Shown: one piece after another, positions 9,409 through 16,386 of the stretch | How the letters are laid out: each line of letters begins with the position of its first letter | Position numbering within the stretch: position 1 is the first letter of the stretch | DNA from: Brachybacterium sp. SGAir0954 | Lineage (GTDB): Bacteria > Actinomycetota > Actinomycetes > Actinomycetales > Dermabacteraceae | Assembly (NCBI RefSeq): GCF_005490785.1 | Contig: NZ_CP027295.1 | Span: forward strand, 2,976,001-3,040,000 | DNA: 64,000 nt | Reading direction: 5' to 3' | The notes under the pieces: model-generated | Databases searched by the model: none | Seen by the model: only the letters and a program-made list of their open reading frames with translations | What the model was told of the DNA's origin: nothing | Translations under genes and position numbers: made by a program

Positions 9409-10398
9409 TCAGTGTGCTCCGTGGTCGGGACGGGTGCGGGTGAGGGCGCGCAGCCGGACGCTGGCGGCGCGGGAGTTGTGCTCCCGCTCGGTCTCGTCGG
9501 CCTGGAGGGCGCCGCGGACCAGCGGGGAGAAGGTGGGCTTGTGCTCGTCGAGCTCGACCGGGAACCCGGGGGGCGCGCTCGAGCGGGTCCGACGGCCGAA
9601 CGCCGTCTTCACGAGGCGGTCCTCCCCCGAGTGGTAGGACTCCACGACGATCCGGCCGCCCACAGCGAGGGAGTCGAGGGCCCCGTCGATCGCGCGGGTG
9701 AGGATCTCGAGCTCCTCGTTCACGGCGATCCGCAGCGCCTGGAAGGTGCGCTTGGCGGGATGGCCGCCGCTCGCCTTCGATGCCGCCGGGATCGCCTTCT
9801 CGAGCAGGGCCACGAGCTCGCCGCTGCGGGTGAGCGGCTCGGTCTCCCGCTGCTCGACGATCCGACGGGCGATCCGACGGCCGAACCGCTCGTCACCCAG
9901 CTCGTGGAGGATCCGGGCGATCTCCGCCTCGGGCAGCTCCGCGAGGAGGTCCGCGGCGGTGGGGCCGTCGGAGGAGGTGTCCATCCGCATGTCCAGCGGG
10001 GCGTCCGCCGCGTAGGAGAAGCCGCGCTCGGCGGTGTCGATCTGGAAGCTCGAGAGCCCGAGGTCCATGATCACGCCCTGCACCGCGGGGATGCCGAGGT
10101 CGGCGAGGACCGCCGGGATCTCGTCGTAGGTCGCGTGGACGAGGGTCGCCTGTTCGGCGTGCCCGGCCCGGGCGATCCGCTCGCGGGCCAGCTCGAGCGC
10201 CTGCGGGTCGCGGTCGATGCCGACGAGCCGCGCGCCGGGTGCGGCGTCGAGGACGGCGATCGCGTGGCCGGCCATGCCGAGGGTCGCGTCGACGTGCACG
10301 GCGCCGTCGACGGCGAGCGCGGGGGCGAGGAGCTCGACACAGGTGTCCAGGAGGACGGGGACGTGGCGGTCGTCGGCCGGCGCGCTGTGGCTGTCCAT
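9409..10398 (-). CDS. rsmH: 16S rRNA (cytosine-1402-N4)-methyltransferase RsmH (MraW)
   Basis: A 329-residue SAM-dependent methylase that modifies C1402 in the ribosomal decoding centre. It begins with the family's HVPVLLDTCVELL; VDATLGMAGHA is the SAM loop; DLGLSSFQID is the RsmH signature; the C-terminus has SYHSGEDRLVK, where the family usually reads SFHSLEDR. The ATG at 10398 was chosen because AAGGGGAGG lies 6-7 bases upstream; the frame stays open to 10503 but lacks a better ribosome site. A 171-base leader separates it from mraZ and carries an RNA hairpin (10484-10533). Confidence 0.94.
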   Translation of the reverse strand: MDSHSAPADDRHVPVLLDTCVELLAPALAVDGAVHVDATLGMAGHAIAVLDAAPGARLVGIDRDPQALELARERIARAGHAEQATLVHATYDEIPAVLADLGIPAVQGVIMDLGLSSFQIDTAERGFSYAADAPLDMRMDTSSDGPTAADLLAELPEAEIARILHELGDERFGRRIARRIVEQRETEPLTRSGELVALLEKAIPAASKASGGHPAKRTFQALRIAVNEELEILTRAIDGALDSLAVGGRIVVESYHSGEDRLVKTAFGRRTRSSAPPGFPVELDEHKPTFSPLVRGALQADETEREHNSRAASVRLRALTRTRPDHGAH

Positions 10399-10483
10399 GG
10401 CTGCCCTCCCCTTCATGCTCTCGTGTCTCTCGTGCTGACTGCCGGCTGATGCGTGGGCCCGGAGGCCGTCCGGCCAGATGCCC

Positions 10484-10533
10484 CGTCGTTCCCGACCCGC
10501 CACCGGGGAAGTTGTTTCGGGGCGGGAACGACG
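10484..10533 (-). ncRNA. mraW-type cis-regulatory RNA hairpin in the rsmH leader
   Basis: On the minus strand an 11-bp perfect stem (10523-10533 pairing with 10484-10494) encloses a 28-base apical region that contains CTTCCCC (10505-10511) flanked by further GC pairing. The actinobacterial mraW RNA motif was described as a stem capped by a conserved CUUCCCC sequence upstream of mraW (rsmH) genes. Both the sequence and the position match. It lies 86 bases before the rsmH start and 37 bases after mraZ. Function of the motif is unknown; an attenuator or processing site is possible. Confidence 0.8.
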
Positions 10534-10569
10534 AGAGGTCTCGCAGGACGGAGGTCCGTGGGGGCCACC

Positions 10570-11001
10570 TCAGAACAGGCCGGGAACCACCTCTTCCGCG
10601 GTCTGCGCGAAGCCCTCCTCCTTCTGCTCGAGATAGGTCTCCCACGCCGGGAGGGACCAGATCTCGAGCCGGTCGAGCGCACCGATCACCGCGCATTCCC
10701 GATCCAGCTCCGCGTAGGTGCGCAGATGGCCCGGGATGGTGATGCGGCCCTGCTTGTCCGGGATGACGTCCTCCGCTCCGGACAGCAGCACTCGCAGGTA
10801 GTCGCGGGTGCGCCGATCGGTGGTGGGCGCCCGACGGGCCTCCTCGAGCTTCTGGCGGAACTCCCCGATCGGGTACACGGCGATGCAGTGCTCCTGACCG
10901 CGAGTCATGACCAGTCCTCCGGCGAGGTCGTCACGGAACTTCGCGGGGAAGATCAAGCGGCCCTTCTCATCGAGCTTGGGCGTGAAGGTCCCGAGGAACA
11001 T
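10570..11001 (-). CDS. mraZ: MraZ, transcriptional regulator of the dcw cluster
   Basis: A 143-residue SpoVT/AbrB-like protein with two tandem MraZ repeats: [15 protein letters not shown] near the N-terminus and [13 protein letters not shown] around residue 85. MraZ assembles into a ring that binds direct repeats in front of its own operon and represses it. The start has an ideal Shine-Dalgarno (AAGGAGGT, spacing 5). Three GTGG boxes at 10-bp spacing sit about 60-85 bases upstream, as expected for autoregulation. It is first gene of the division/cell wall cluster. Confidence 0.95.
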   Translation of the reverse strand: MFLGTFTPKLDEKGRLIFPAKFRDDLAGGLVMTRGQEHCIAVYPIGEFRQKLEEARRAPTTDRRTRDYLRVLLSGAEDVIPDKQGRITIPGHLRTYAELDRECAVIGALDRLEIWSLPAWETYLEQKEEGFAQTAEEVVPGLF

Positions 11002-11060
11002 CTCGGACCTCCTTCAGCTGCCTGGACTCGTGAGCCGAACCGTTCTCCTCCCTACGCCCT

Positions 11061-11084
11061 CCACTTTACCCCACTACCCCCCAC
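11061..11084 (-). promoter_or_regulatory. Predicted MraZ operator: three GTGG repeats with 10-bp period
   Basis: On the minus strand GTGG occurs at 11084-11081, 11074-11071 and 11064-11061, an exact 10-bp period; each box begins GTGGGG or GTGGAG. Characterised MraZ operators are short GTGG/TGGG direct repeats spaced by one helical turn in front of mraZ. A TAAAGT sequence (11063-11068) overlapping the last box could be the -10 element, so bound MraZ would block polymerase. Confidence 0.75.
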
Positions 11085-11279
11085 CCTCCGCCAGCGAACG
11101 GCGCTTTTCGCTGCCGATTCAGCCTGTCACTGCAGGTCACAGGCTGGGGTGTGAAGTGGAGGGAAATCGCGCCGCGCGCGCCGCACGGACGGTCGGGGCG
11201 CCGCTCCCGGCAGCACTCCCCCACGCTCGCCGCTGCGTTGGCGCAGGTCATCGGCACGCGCCCGGTCCAAGGGCGGCGA

Positions 11280-11316
11280 GTGGAGGGAGGTGGAGGGCTC
11301 CGGTGGAGCGAAGTGG
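11280..11316 (+). promoter_or_regulatory. Second GTGG cluster in the 488-base mraZ upstream gap
   Basis: The gap 11002-11489 has no gene. Besides the operator next to mraZ, the plus strand has GTGG at 11280, 11290, 11303 and 11313, two 10-bp-spaced pairs separated by 13 bp and in opposite orientation to the first cluster. They may be a distal MraZ site or chance purine runs. Nothing else is seen in the gap except a hairpin at 11355-11380. Confidence 0.35.
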
Positions 11317-11354
11317 GGACCTGGGAGGAGCCTGATCGGCGCCGGGCATGACGA

Positions 11355-11380
11355 CGCCCCGGCTCCGGGGAGCCGGGGCG
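11355..11380. terminator. GC hairpin downstream of the DUF3040 gene
   Basis: CGCCCCGGCT pairs with AGCCGGGGCG around a 6-base loop (10-bp perfect stem). It lies 110 bases beyond the DUF3040 stop, before the mraZ promoter region, and probably insulates the cell wall cluster from upstream transcription. There is no T-tract, as is usual in high-GC actinobacteria. Confidence 0.55.
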
Positions 11381-11489
11381 TGTCAGCGGTGGGTCAGGAG
11401 GCCGGACGGGTCATCGCCCGGCGTGGGCCGGCGACGGCCGGACGTGGCCGCGTGGGGCGCCGTCCCGGGAGGACCGGCGCGGGTGGGGC

Positions 11490-11885
11490 TCAGCGGCGGG
11501 GGTCGTCCCCGGAGCGCTTCTCCCAGCGCTGCTCCATGCGGTTCATGAAGCGGCCGTTGCGGTCCCCCGGGGAGGGAGGCGAGGCCGGGGTCGCGCCGTC
11601 GCCGGACTCGTCCCCGCCGCGGCGCGCGGGGGTCGTCACCGCGTACACCGCTCCGGCGAGCATGATCAGGAAGGCGAGGACCCCGAGCCAGACGGCGGGA
11701 AGGGCCACCGCGAGGACCAGGACCACGAGGCCCACGACCACACCGGCCAGGCCGACGGCGATCCGCCGGCCGCTCCGGCGCCGAGCGCGTCCCGATGAGA
11801 AGGCCCGCGCGAGGCGCGGGTCATCGGCGAAGAGCTGGCGCTCCATCTCCTCGAGCATCTTCTGCTCGTGCTCCGACAGCGGCAT
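11490..11885 (-). CDS. DUF3040 family small membrane protein
   Basis: 131 residues opening with MPLSEHEQKMLEEMERQL, the hallmark N-terminus of DUF3040 proteins, which are found next to the mraZ/dcw cluster throughout actinobacteria. An Arg-rich stretch is followed by two hydrophobic helices (about residues 43-80) and a hydrophilic Pro/Gly/Asp-rich C-terminus. No enzymatic motif is present and the function is unknown; membrane location and neighbourhood suggest an envelope role. ATG at 11885 is the first residue of the conserved block. Confidence 0.85.
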   Translation of the reverse strand: MPLSEHEQKMLEEMERQLFADDPRLARAFSSGRARRRSGRRIAVGLAGVVVGLVVLVLAVALPAVWLGVLAFLIMLAGAVYAVTTPARRGGDESGDGATPASPPSPGDRNGRFMNRMEQRWEKRSGDDPRR

Positions 11886-12021
11886 GGTCCCGCTCCTTCG
11901 TCCCCGTCCTGTCACGCCCTGGGGCGTCCCCGTCGTCCCGGAGAACGTCCTCGTCCCGGCCGGATGGCCGGTCCCGTGCGCCTCCGTCGGCGGTCGTCCC
12001 ATTCTAGGACGGGCATGCGCC

Positions 12022-13332
12022 TTATGGGAACTCGAGGGCGTTCGGGCTCTCATCGGGCCCAGGCGGCGGGGGCGTGGGCGCCGGCGCCGCACCGGGCAGC
12101 GTCGATCCTCGGGAGAGCGAGCCGCTGCCGAAGCGGTCCCGCGCCCGATCCATCGCGGCCTCCAGATCCGTCCATCCCGTCGTGCGGCCGACGAGCTCGG
12201 CCTGCCTCCCGGCGGTCCCGGCGGGCTCCAGATGGGAGGCGCGCACACCGGCCAGCCGGACCCTCGGCATGCCGGCCCGCTCCCGCTCCCACAGGGCGAC
12301 GACGTGCTCCCTCAGCCGCTCGCCGCTCGAGGTGGGCTGGGCGAGGGTGGAGGAGCGGGTGAGGGTCGTGCCGTCCGGCCCGCGGAGCTTGAGCGTCACC
12401 GTGCGGGCGACGAAGCCGCCGGCGCGGAGCTGGCGGGCGACCTCGTCCGCCATGACGGTGATCCGGCGTCGGATGTCGACGGGGTCCACGAGATCCTCGT
12501 CCCAGGTGCGCTCGGTGCCGAGCGACCTGTCGCGCACCCGGCGCCCCAGACCGGTGCGGTCGGTGCCGTCCGCGAGCCGGGCGACGTGCGGGGCCTGCGG
12601 GCCGAGCACCCGCGAGAGCGCCGCGGGCGGCAGCTCCCGTAGCTGACCGATCGTGCGGACGCCGAGGCGCTCGAGCCCCTGCACGGCCCGCGGACCGACC
12701 CCCGAGATGACGGAGACCGGCAGCGGGGCGAGGAACTCCGCCGTCCGGGCCGCGGGGACGATCAGCATGCCGTCCGGCTTCGCCCGCGCGGAGGCGATCT
12801 TCGCGACGGCGCGGGAGACGGAGCCGCCCACGGAGCTGGGCAGGCCGAGCTCCGAGCGGATCCGCTCCCGCAGCAGGGCGCCGATCCGCTCCGGCGGCCC
12901 GAAGAGACGCCGCGCCGGGCGGACGTCGAGGAAGGCCTCGTCGACGCTGATCTGCTCGACGTCCGCGACGACGTCGCCGAGGATGCCCATCACCTGGGCG
13001 GAGATCTCGCGGTACACGCCGATCCGCGGCGGCACGATCACGAGGTCCGGCGCCAGGCGCCGGGCGGTCGCCATCGGCATCGCGGAGCGGATCCCCCGCT
13101 CGCGCGCCGGATAGCTCGCCGCCGCGACCACGCCGCGACGCCCGTCCCCGCCCACGACCACCGGCAGCCCGGCCAGCTCCGGGGCGTCGCGCACCTCGAC
13201 CGAGGCGAAGAAGGCGTCCATGTCGAGGTGGAGGATGCCGGGCTGCTCGAGGGGCTCGGGCGACTCGGACCGCTCGGGCCGTTCGGGCTCGTGGGCACGG
13301 CCGGGCGTGACCTCGCCGTGCTGCGCGCTCAT
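12022..13332 (-). CDS. dinB: DNA polymerase IV (DinB), Y-family translesion polymerase
   Basis: 436 residues. The palm begins with LHLDMDAFFASVEV (metal-binding Asp) and contains SVDEAFLDV with the catalytic Asp-Glu pair; a thumb with SGVGPRAVQGLERLG (helix-hairpin-helix) and a little-finger domain follow. The last 40 residues are a Pro-rich tail with no clear clamp-binding motif. The ATG at 13332 has AGGAG 7 bases upstream. No LexA box was seen in the 57-base gap upstream, so SOS control is not evident here. Confidence 0.92.
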   Translation of the reverse strand: MSAQHGEVTPGRAHEPERPERSESPEPLEQPGILHLDMDAFFASVEVRDAPELAGLPVVVGGDGRRGVVAAASYPARERGIRSAMPMATARRLAPDLVIVPPRIGVYREISAQVMGILGDVVADVEQISVDEAFLDVRPARRLFGPPERIGALLRERIRSELGLPSSVGGSVSRAVAKIASARAKPDGMLIVPAARTAEFLAPLPVSVISGVGPRAVQGLERLGVRTIGQLRELPPAALSRVLGPQAPHVARLADGTDRTGLGRRVRDRSLGTERTWDEDLVDPVDIRRRITVMADEVARQLRAGGFVARTVTLKLRGPDGTTLTRSSTLAQPTSSGERLREHVVALWERERAGMPRVRLAGVRASHLEPAGTAGRQAELVGRTTGWTDLEAAMDRARDRFGSGSLSRGSTLPGAAPAPTPPPPGPDESPNALEFP

Positions 13333-13389
13333 CACTGCTCCTGACTCGTGTGCTCGATCCCGCCCGCGCACTGTAGCGCGCAGGACCAC

Positions 13390-13845
13390 TCAACCGGCGA
13401 GCGCCGTGAGGGAGCCCGGGAGATCCTCGAGGAGGATCTCCCCCACCACCTCGAGATGCACGGCGGTGTCCTGGAGATGCCTCGACAGGAGCTCGGGCTC
13501 CGGCATCGCCCGCGGGTCGCGGTCCAGCCGCATCCTCTCCGCGACGAGGGGCACCAGCGAGAGCGCGCGGTCGCGCTCGGCGGGCCCCATCCGCTCGAGC
13601 GCCGCCCACACGTTCAGCGGCAGCTTGCGGCGGCGCTCGCGGTTCGCGCGGGCCACGAGGATCCCGGCGCCGCGCAGCGCGGCGCGGTGGACGAGCTCGA
13701 AGGCTCCCCGAGGATCCGTGACCTCGCGCTCCCGCGCCGCGCTGAGCAGCTGGCGCGCACGCTCGAGATCCGCCTGGTCCTCGTCGAAGCGGTGGAGGGG
13801 GCCGCGCCGTGCGCCGCCCCGCGGGGTCGTGGTGCTGCCGGTCAT
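13390..13845 (-). CDS. SAV_6107-like HEPN domain protein
   Basis: 151 residues, all-helical prediction, no membrane segment. The order of helices and the segment AFELVHRAALRGAGILVARANRERRRKL resemble the small HEPN proteins (SAV_6107 type) commonly encoded next to dinB and a spermidine-synthase-like gene in actinobacteria; that pairing is recalled from family knowledge, not computed. HEPN folds often are RNases (RX4-6H), but a clean catalytic motif is not obvious. GGAGGAGCGG directly precedes the ATG. It is probably co-transcribed with dinB (57-base gap). Confidence 0.6.
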   Translation of the reverse strand: MTGSTTTPRGGARRGPLHRFDEDQADLERARQLLSAAREREVTDPRGAFELVHRAALRGAGILVARANRERRRKLPLNVWAALERMGPAERDRALSLVPLVAERMRLDRDPRAMPEPELLSRHLQDTAVHLEVVGEILLEDLPGSLTALAG

Positions 13846-13983
13846 CCGCTCCTCCTGCCGTCGTTCCCCCGGGGCGCTCCCGGGATGTCCCCCACGCTAC
13901 GAAGGGGGTGCGACGGACGAGCCTCCTGCCGTCGGCATGGGGACGACGGGACGATGGGGAGGAACGATCCGGTCGCCGCCTCC

Positions 13984-13989
13984 TAGAGT
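13984..13989 (+). promoter_or_regulatory. -10 element for a leaderless transcript
   Basis: TAGAGT ends six bases before the ATG at 13996, placing the expected transcription start on or next to the start codon. No Shine-Dalgarno is present. Confidence 0.5.
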
Positions 13990-13995
13990 GGGGTG

Positions 13996-14844
13996 ATGCC
14001 CCCACGTGCCCGACGCCGCTCCGGCGCCTCCTCCGCCGGCTCGAGTCCCTTCCCCCATCTCGGCCCCCTCGGCGAGGTCGTCCCCGTCTCCACCGGCGTC
14101 GTGCGGCTCGAGCAGGAGAGCGACGGCTCCGTGCTCCTCGAGGTCAACGGGGTGCCCTCCTCGCATCTGCATCCCGACCCCCGACACCTCGTCTTCGAGT
14201 ACATGCGGTGGATGCTCCTCGCGATCGACCTCCATCTCGACACCTCGGGCGACGACGCCCCGCAGCTCGCGCACCTCGGGGGCGGGGGCTGCTCCCTTCC
14301 CCGGGCGATCGCGGCCCTGCGCCCACGGTCCCGCCAGATCGTCGTGGAGCTCGACGCACTGCTCGCCGAGCACGTGCGCACCTGGTTCGACCTCCCCCGC
14401 TCCCCGCAGCTGCGCATCCGGGTCGATGACGCGGCCGTCGCGCTCGCGGACTGGCGCGAGGACCGCTTCGACGTGCTCGTGCGCGACGTCTTCGCCGGCG
14501 ACCGCACCCCGGACTCCCTCGTCTCCCGCGGGGCGGCCGAGCACGCCGACCGCGTGCTCCGCGAGGGCGGGCTCTATCTCGCGAACTGCGCGGCCGCCCC
14601 CGGGACCGGGCTCCTGGCGGACGAGGTCGCGACGCTCTCCACCGTGTTCGAGCACGTGGGCGTCATCGCCGAGCCCGCCCACCTCAGCGGGAAGCGCCGG
14701 GGGAACGCGGTGCTCCTCGCGAGCGCGCACCCGCTCCCCGACGGCCTGGACCGCGCGCTCCGCTCCGATGCCGTCTCGGTGCGCCTCGCGCGACCCGAGC
14801 AGGTCACCGCCCTGCGCCGCTCCGGCCGCGTCCTCGAGCAATGA
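13996..14844 (+). CDS. Spermidine synthase-like methyltransferase-fold protein
   Basis: 282 residues. After a short basic tail comes a beta-rich N-terminal segment and a Rossmann fold with LAHLGGGGCSLPRAI (cofactor loop), IVVELDALLAEHV (acidic residue ending strand 2) and FDVLVRDVFAG. This is the layout of polyamine synthases, but the catalytic Asp and substrate residues of true spermidine synthase are not clearly kept, so an uncharacterised SAM-dependent transferase is as likely. A GTG at 13993 is an alternative start; the ATG fits the leaderless promoter. It stands divergent from the HEPN-dinB pair. Confidence 0.65.
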   Translation: MPPRARRRSGASSAGSSPFPHLGPLGEVVPVSTGVVRLEQESDGSVLLEVNGVPSSHLHPDPRHLVFEYMRWMLLAIDLHLDTSGDDAPQLAHLGGGGCSLPRAIAALRPRSRQIVVELDALLAEHVRTWFDLPRSPQLRIRVDDAAVALADWREDRFDVLVRDVFAGDRTPDSLVSRGAAEHADRVLREGGLYLANCAAAPGTGLLADEVATLSTVFEHVGVIAEPAHLSGKRRGNAVLLASAHPLPDGLDRALRSDAVSVRLARPEQVTALRRSGRVLEQ

Positions 14845-14903
14845 TCGCCGAGCGCAGCGCCCCGAGCACCGGCCTCGGCGGGGGCCGGTCCGGGACATGA
14901 CGA

Positions 14904-14936
14904 GGGCCGGCCCGGAGCGATGCTCCGTGCCGGCCC
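14904..14936. terminator. Bidirectional terminator between convergent genes
   Basis: GGGCCGGC plus CGGAGC pairs with GCTCCG plus GCCGGCCC, with one mismatch and a 3-base loop. It lies 27 bases past the cold-shock gene stop and 60 bases past the spermidine synthase-like gene, serving both. Confidence 0.7.
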
Positions 14937-14962
14937 ACGCGGGCGTCCGGGGACGCGCGGGT

Positions 14963-15166
14963 TCAGAGAGGACGGACCTGCTCGGCCTGCGGGCCCTTGT
15001 CGCCCTGGGCGACCTCGAACTCGACACGCTGGCCCTCGTCCAGCGAGCGGTAGCCGTCCATGTCGATCTGGCTGTGATGCACGAAGACGTCGGCGCCGCC
15101 GCCGTCGATCTCGATGAACCCGTAGCCCTTCTCGGCGTTGAACCACTTGACCGAGCCCTGTGCCAT
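14963..15166 (-). CDS. cspA: CspA-family cold shock protein
   Basis: 67 residues, the usual length of the single-domain RNA chaperone. Both RNA-binding motifs are intact: KGYGFIE (RNP1) and VFVHH (RNP2). The start [10 protein letters not shown] is the family's conserved beginning, so the longer frame to 15235 is rejected. AGGAG precedes the ATG by about 11 bases. The 120-base region upstream is free of other genes and probably holds its promoter and a leader. It binds single-stranded RNA and relieves structure; cold induction is not shown by the sequence. Confidence 0.93.
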   Translation of the reverse strand: MAQGSVKWFNAEKGYGFIEIDGGGADVFVHHSQIDMDGYRSLDEGQRVEFEVAQGDKGPQAEQVRPL

Positions 15167-15292
15167 ACCTGTCCGTCTCCTCGTGTGCGTCCTGCGGCGG
15201 TCGCCCGTGCGACGCCGTTGCTGCGGAGCGACCATTCTGGCACGGAGGTGGCGCCGTTCACATGCGGTCCCGAGCTCGAAGGGCCGGGGCGA

Positions 15293-16252
15293 TCACAGCG
15301 ACGGCGGGGTGTCCCGTCCGTCGCCGTCACGATCCGCGAGGAAGCGCTCGAAGTGGTCGCCGATCTCGTCCGCGGTCGGCATGTCGACCGTCGTCGCGAG
15401 CGGCGACCCCTCCTCGTCACGGTCCGCGTCGTACTGCTCCTCCAGGGCGCTGACGACCTGCCCCACCTCGGCGTTGCGCTCCAGGGTGCTCTCGAGCGCC
15501 GCGCCGGCGGCGTCCGTGAGATCCCCCAGCGCCACGAGCGGCAGGTCCAGCCCGGCTCCTCCGGAGACCCGGCGCAGCAGCGCGAGCGCCCCCGCGGGGA
15601 AGTCCGTGCGGGCCAGGTAGTGCGGCACCTGGGCCGCGTAGCCCATCGCCGGATGACCCGCGCGGCCCAGCTCGACCTCGAGGAGCGCACCGAAGCCGGC
15701 CGGAATCACGATCTCCGTGCCCTCCTCGGGCCGCAGGGACCCCTCGGGCGGGCGACGCTCCTGCCCGCCGAGCAGCTCGGGATCGTTCGCATGGGCGAAC
15801 AGCCCGATCGGGCGGGTGTGCGGAACGGCCATGGGGACGGCCTGCATCCCCACCACCCGGCGCACGCCGAAGAACTCCACGAGGTCCACGATCGCCTGGG
15901 CGAGCCGCTTCCACTGGAGATCGGGCTCCGGACCGTCCAGGAGCAGGAACGGCTGGTCCGAATCGTCGTACATGAGCGAGAGCGTGAGCTCGGGGATCTC
16001 GACCCGCTGGAAGGAGACCCCGTCGAAGACCGCCTGCGGTCGGGAGCCGCGATAGTCCAGCAGCTCGTCGACGTCGAAGCTCACGAGCCGGACGTGGCGC
16101 AGCTCGTCGCGGAGATAGGTCGCCGCGATGCGGCAGGCGTTCCCGGCGTCGACCATGCCCGGCAGCGCATGGACGAGCGTGAGGCCCTCACGGGGCACCG
16201 CCTCGAGCAGCTCCGAGGCCTCGAACGAATACAGATCCCGAGGATCACGCAT
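15293..16252 (-). CDS. PAC2 family protein
   Basis: 319 residues with the PAC2 (proteasome assembly chaperone 2-like) fold: VHALPGMVDAGNACR near residue 28, FDVDELLDYRGSRP, a central VVGMQAVPMAVPHTRP segment and PAGFGALLEVE near residue 190. Actinobacterial PAC2 proteins are conserved but of uncertain function; a link with the proteasome or with protein complex assembly is only suggested by homology. The last 60 residues are acidic. GGAGGAGGGGACAG precedes the ATG. It is divergent from helR, with an AT-rich shared -10 region near 16305-16311. Confidence 0.8.
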   Translation of the reverse strand: MRDPRDLYSFEASELLEAVPREGLTLVHALPGMVDAGNACRIAATYLRDELRHVRLVSFDVDELLDYRGSRPQAVFDGVSFQRVEIPELTLSLMYDDSDQPFLLLDGPEPDLQWKRLAQAIVDLVEFFGVRRVVGMQAVPMAVPHTRPIGLFAHANDPELLGGQERRPPEGSLRPEEGTEIVIPAGFGALLEVELGRAGHPAMGYAAQVPHYLARTDFPAGALALLRRVSGGAGLDLPLVALGDLTDAAGAALESTLERNAEVGQVVSALEEQYDADRDEEGSPLATTVDMPTADEIGDHFERFLADRDGDGRDTPPSL

Positions 16253-16304
16253 CTGTCCCCTCCTCCCGGGCCGACGGGTGGCGCGCGCACCCAGGCGCGT
16301 CCAC

Positions 16305-16311
16305 CATAATG
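16305..16311. promoter_or_regulatory. Shared AT-rich -10 region between PAC2 and helR
   Basis: CATAAT on the plus strand (16305-16310) and CATTAT on the minus strand (16311-16306) are the only -10-like hexamers in the 134-base divergent gap and could serve helR and the PAC2 gene respectively. Confidence 0.4.
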
Positions 16312-16386
16312 GACCACCGCGCTTCGCCGGCCCGATGTCCTCGGTCGGCGGCCGGCAGGAGTGGAAACGTCAGGGGGAGCAGGTCC

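Noticed and set aside
13333..13389. SOS control of dinB
   Set aside because: No CGAAC-N4-GTTCG-like sequence occurs in the upstream gap or before the HEPN gene.
16253..16386. Rifamycin-associated element upstream of helR
   Set aside because: No long palindrome of the kind described in Streptomyces was found in the gap; only an AT-rich -10 region is visible.
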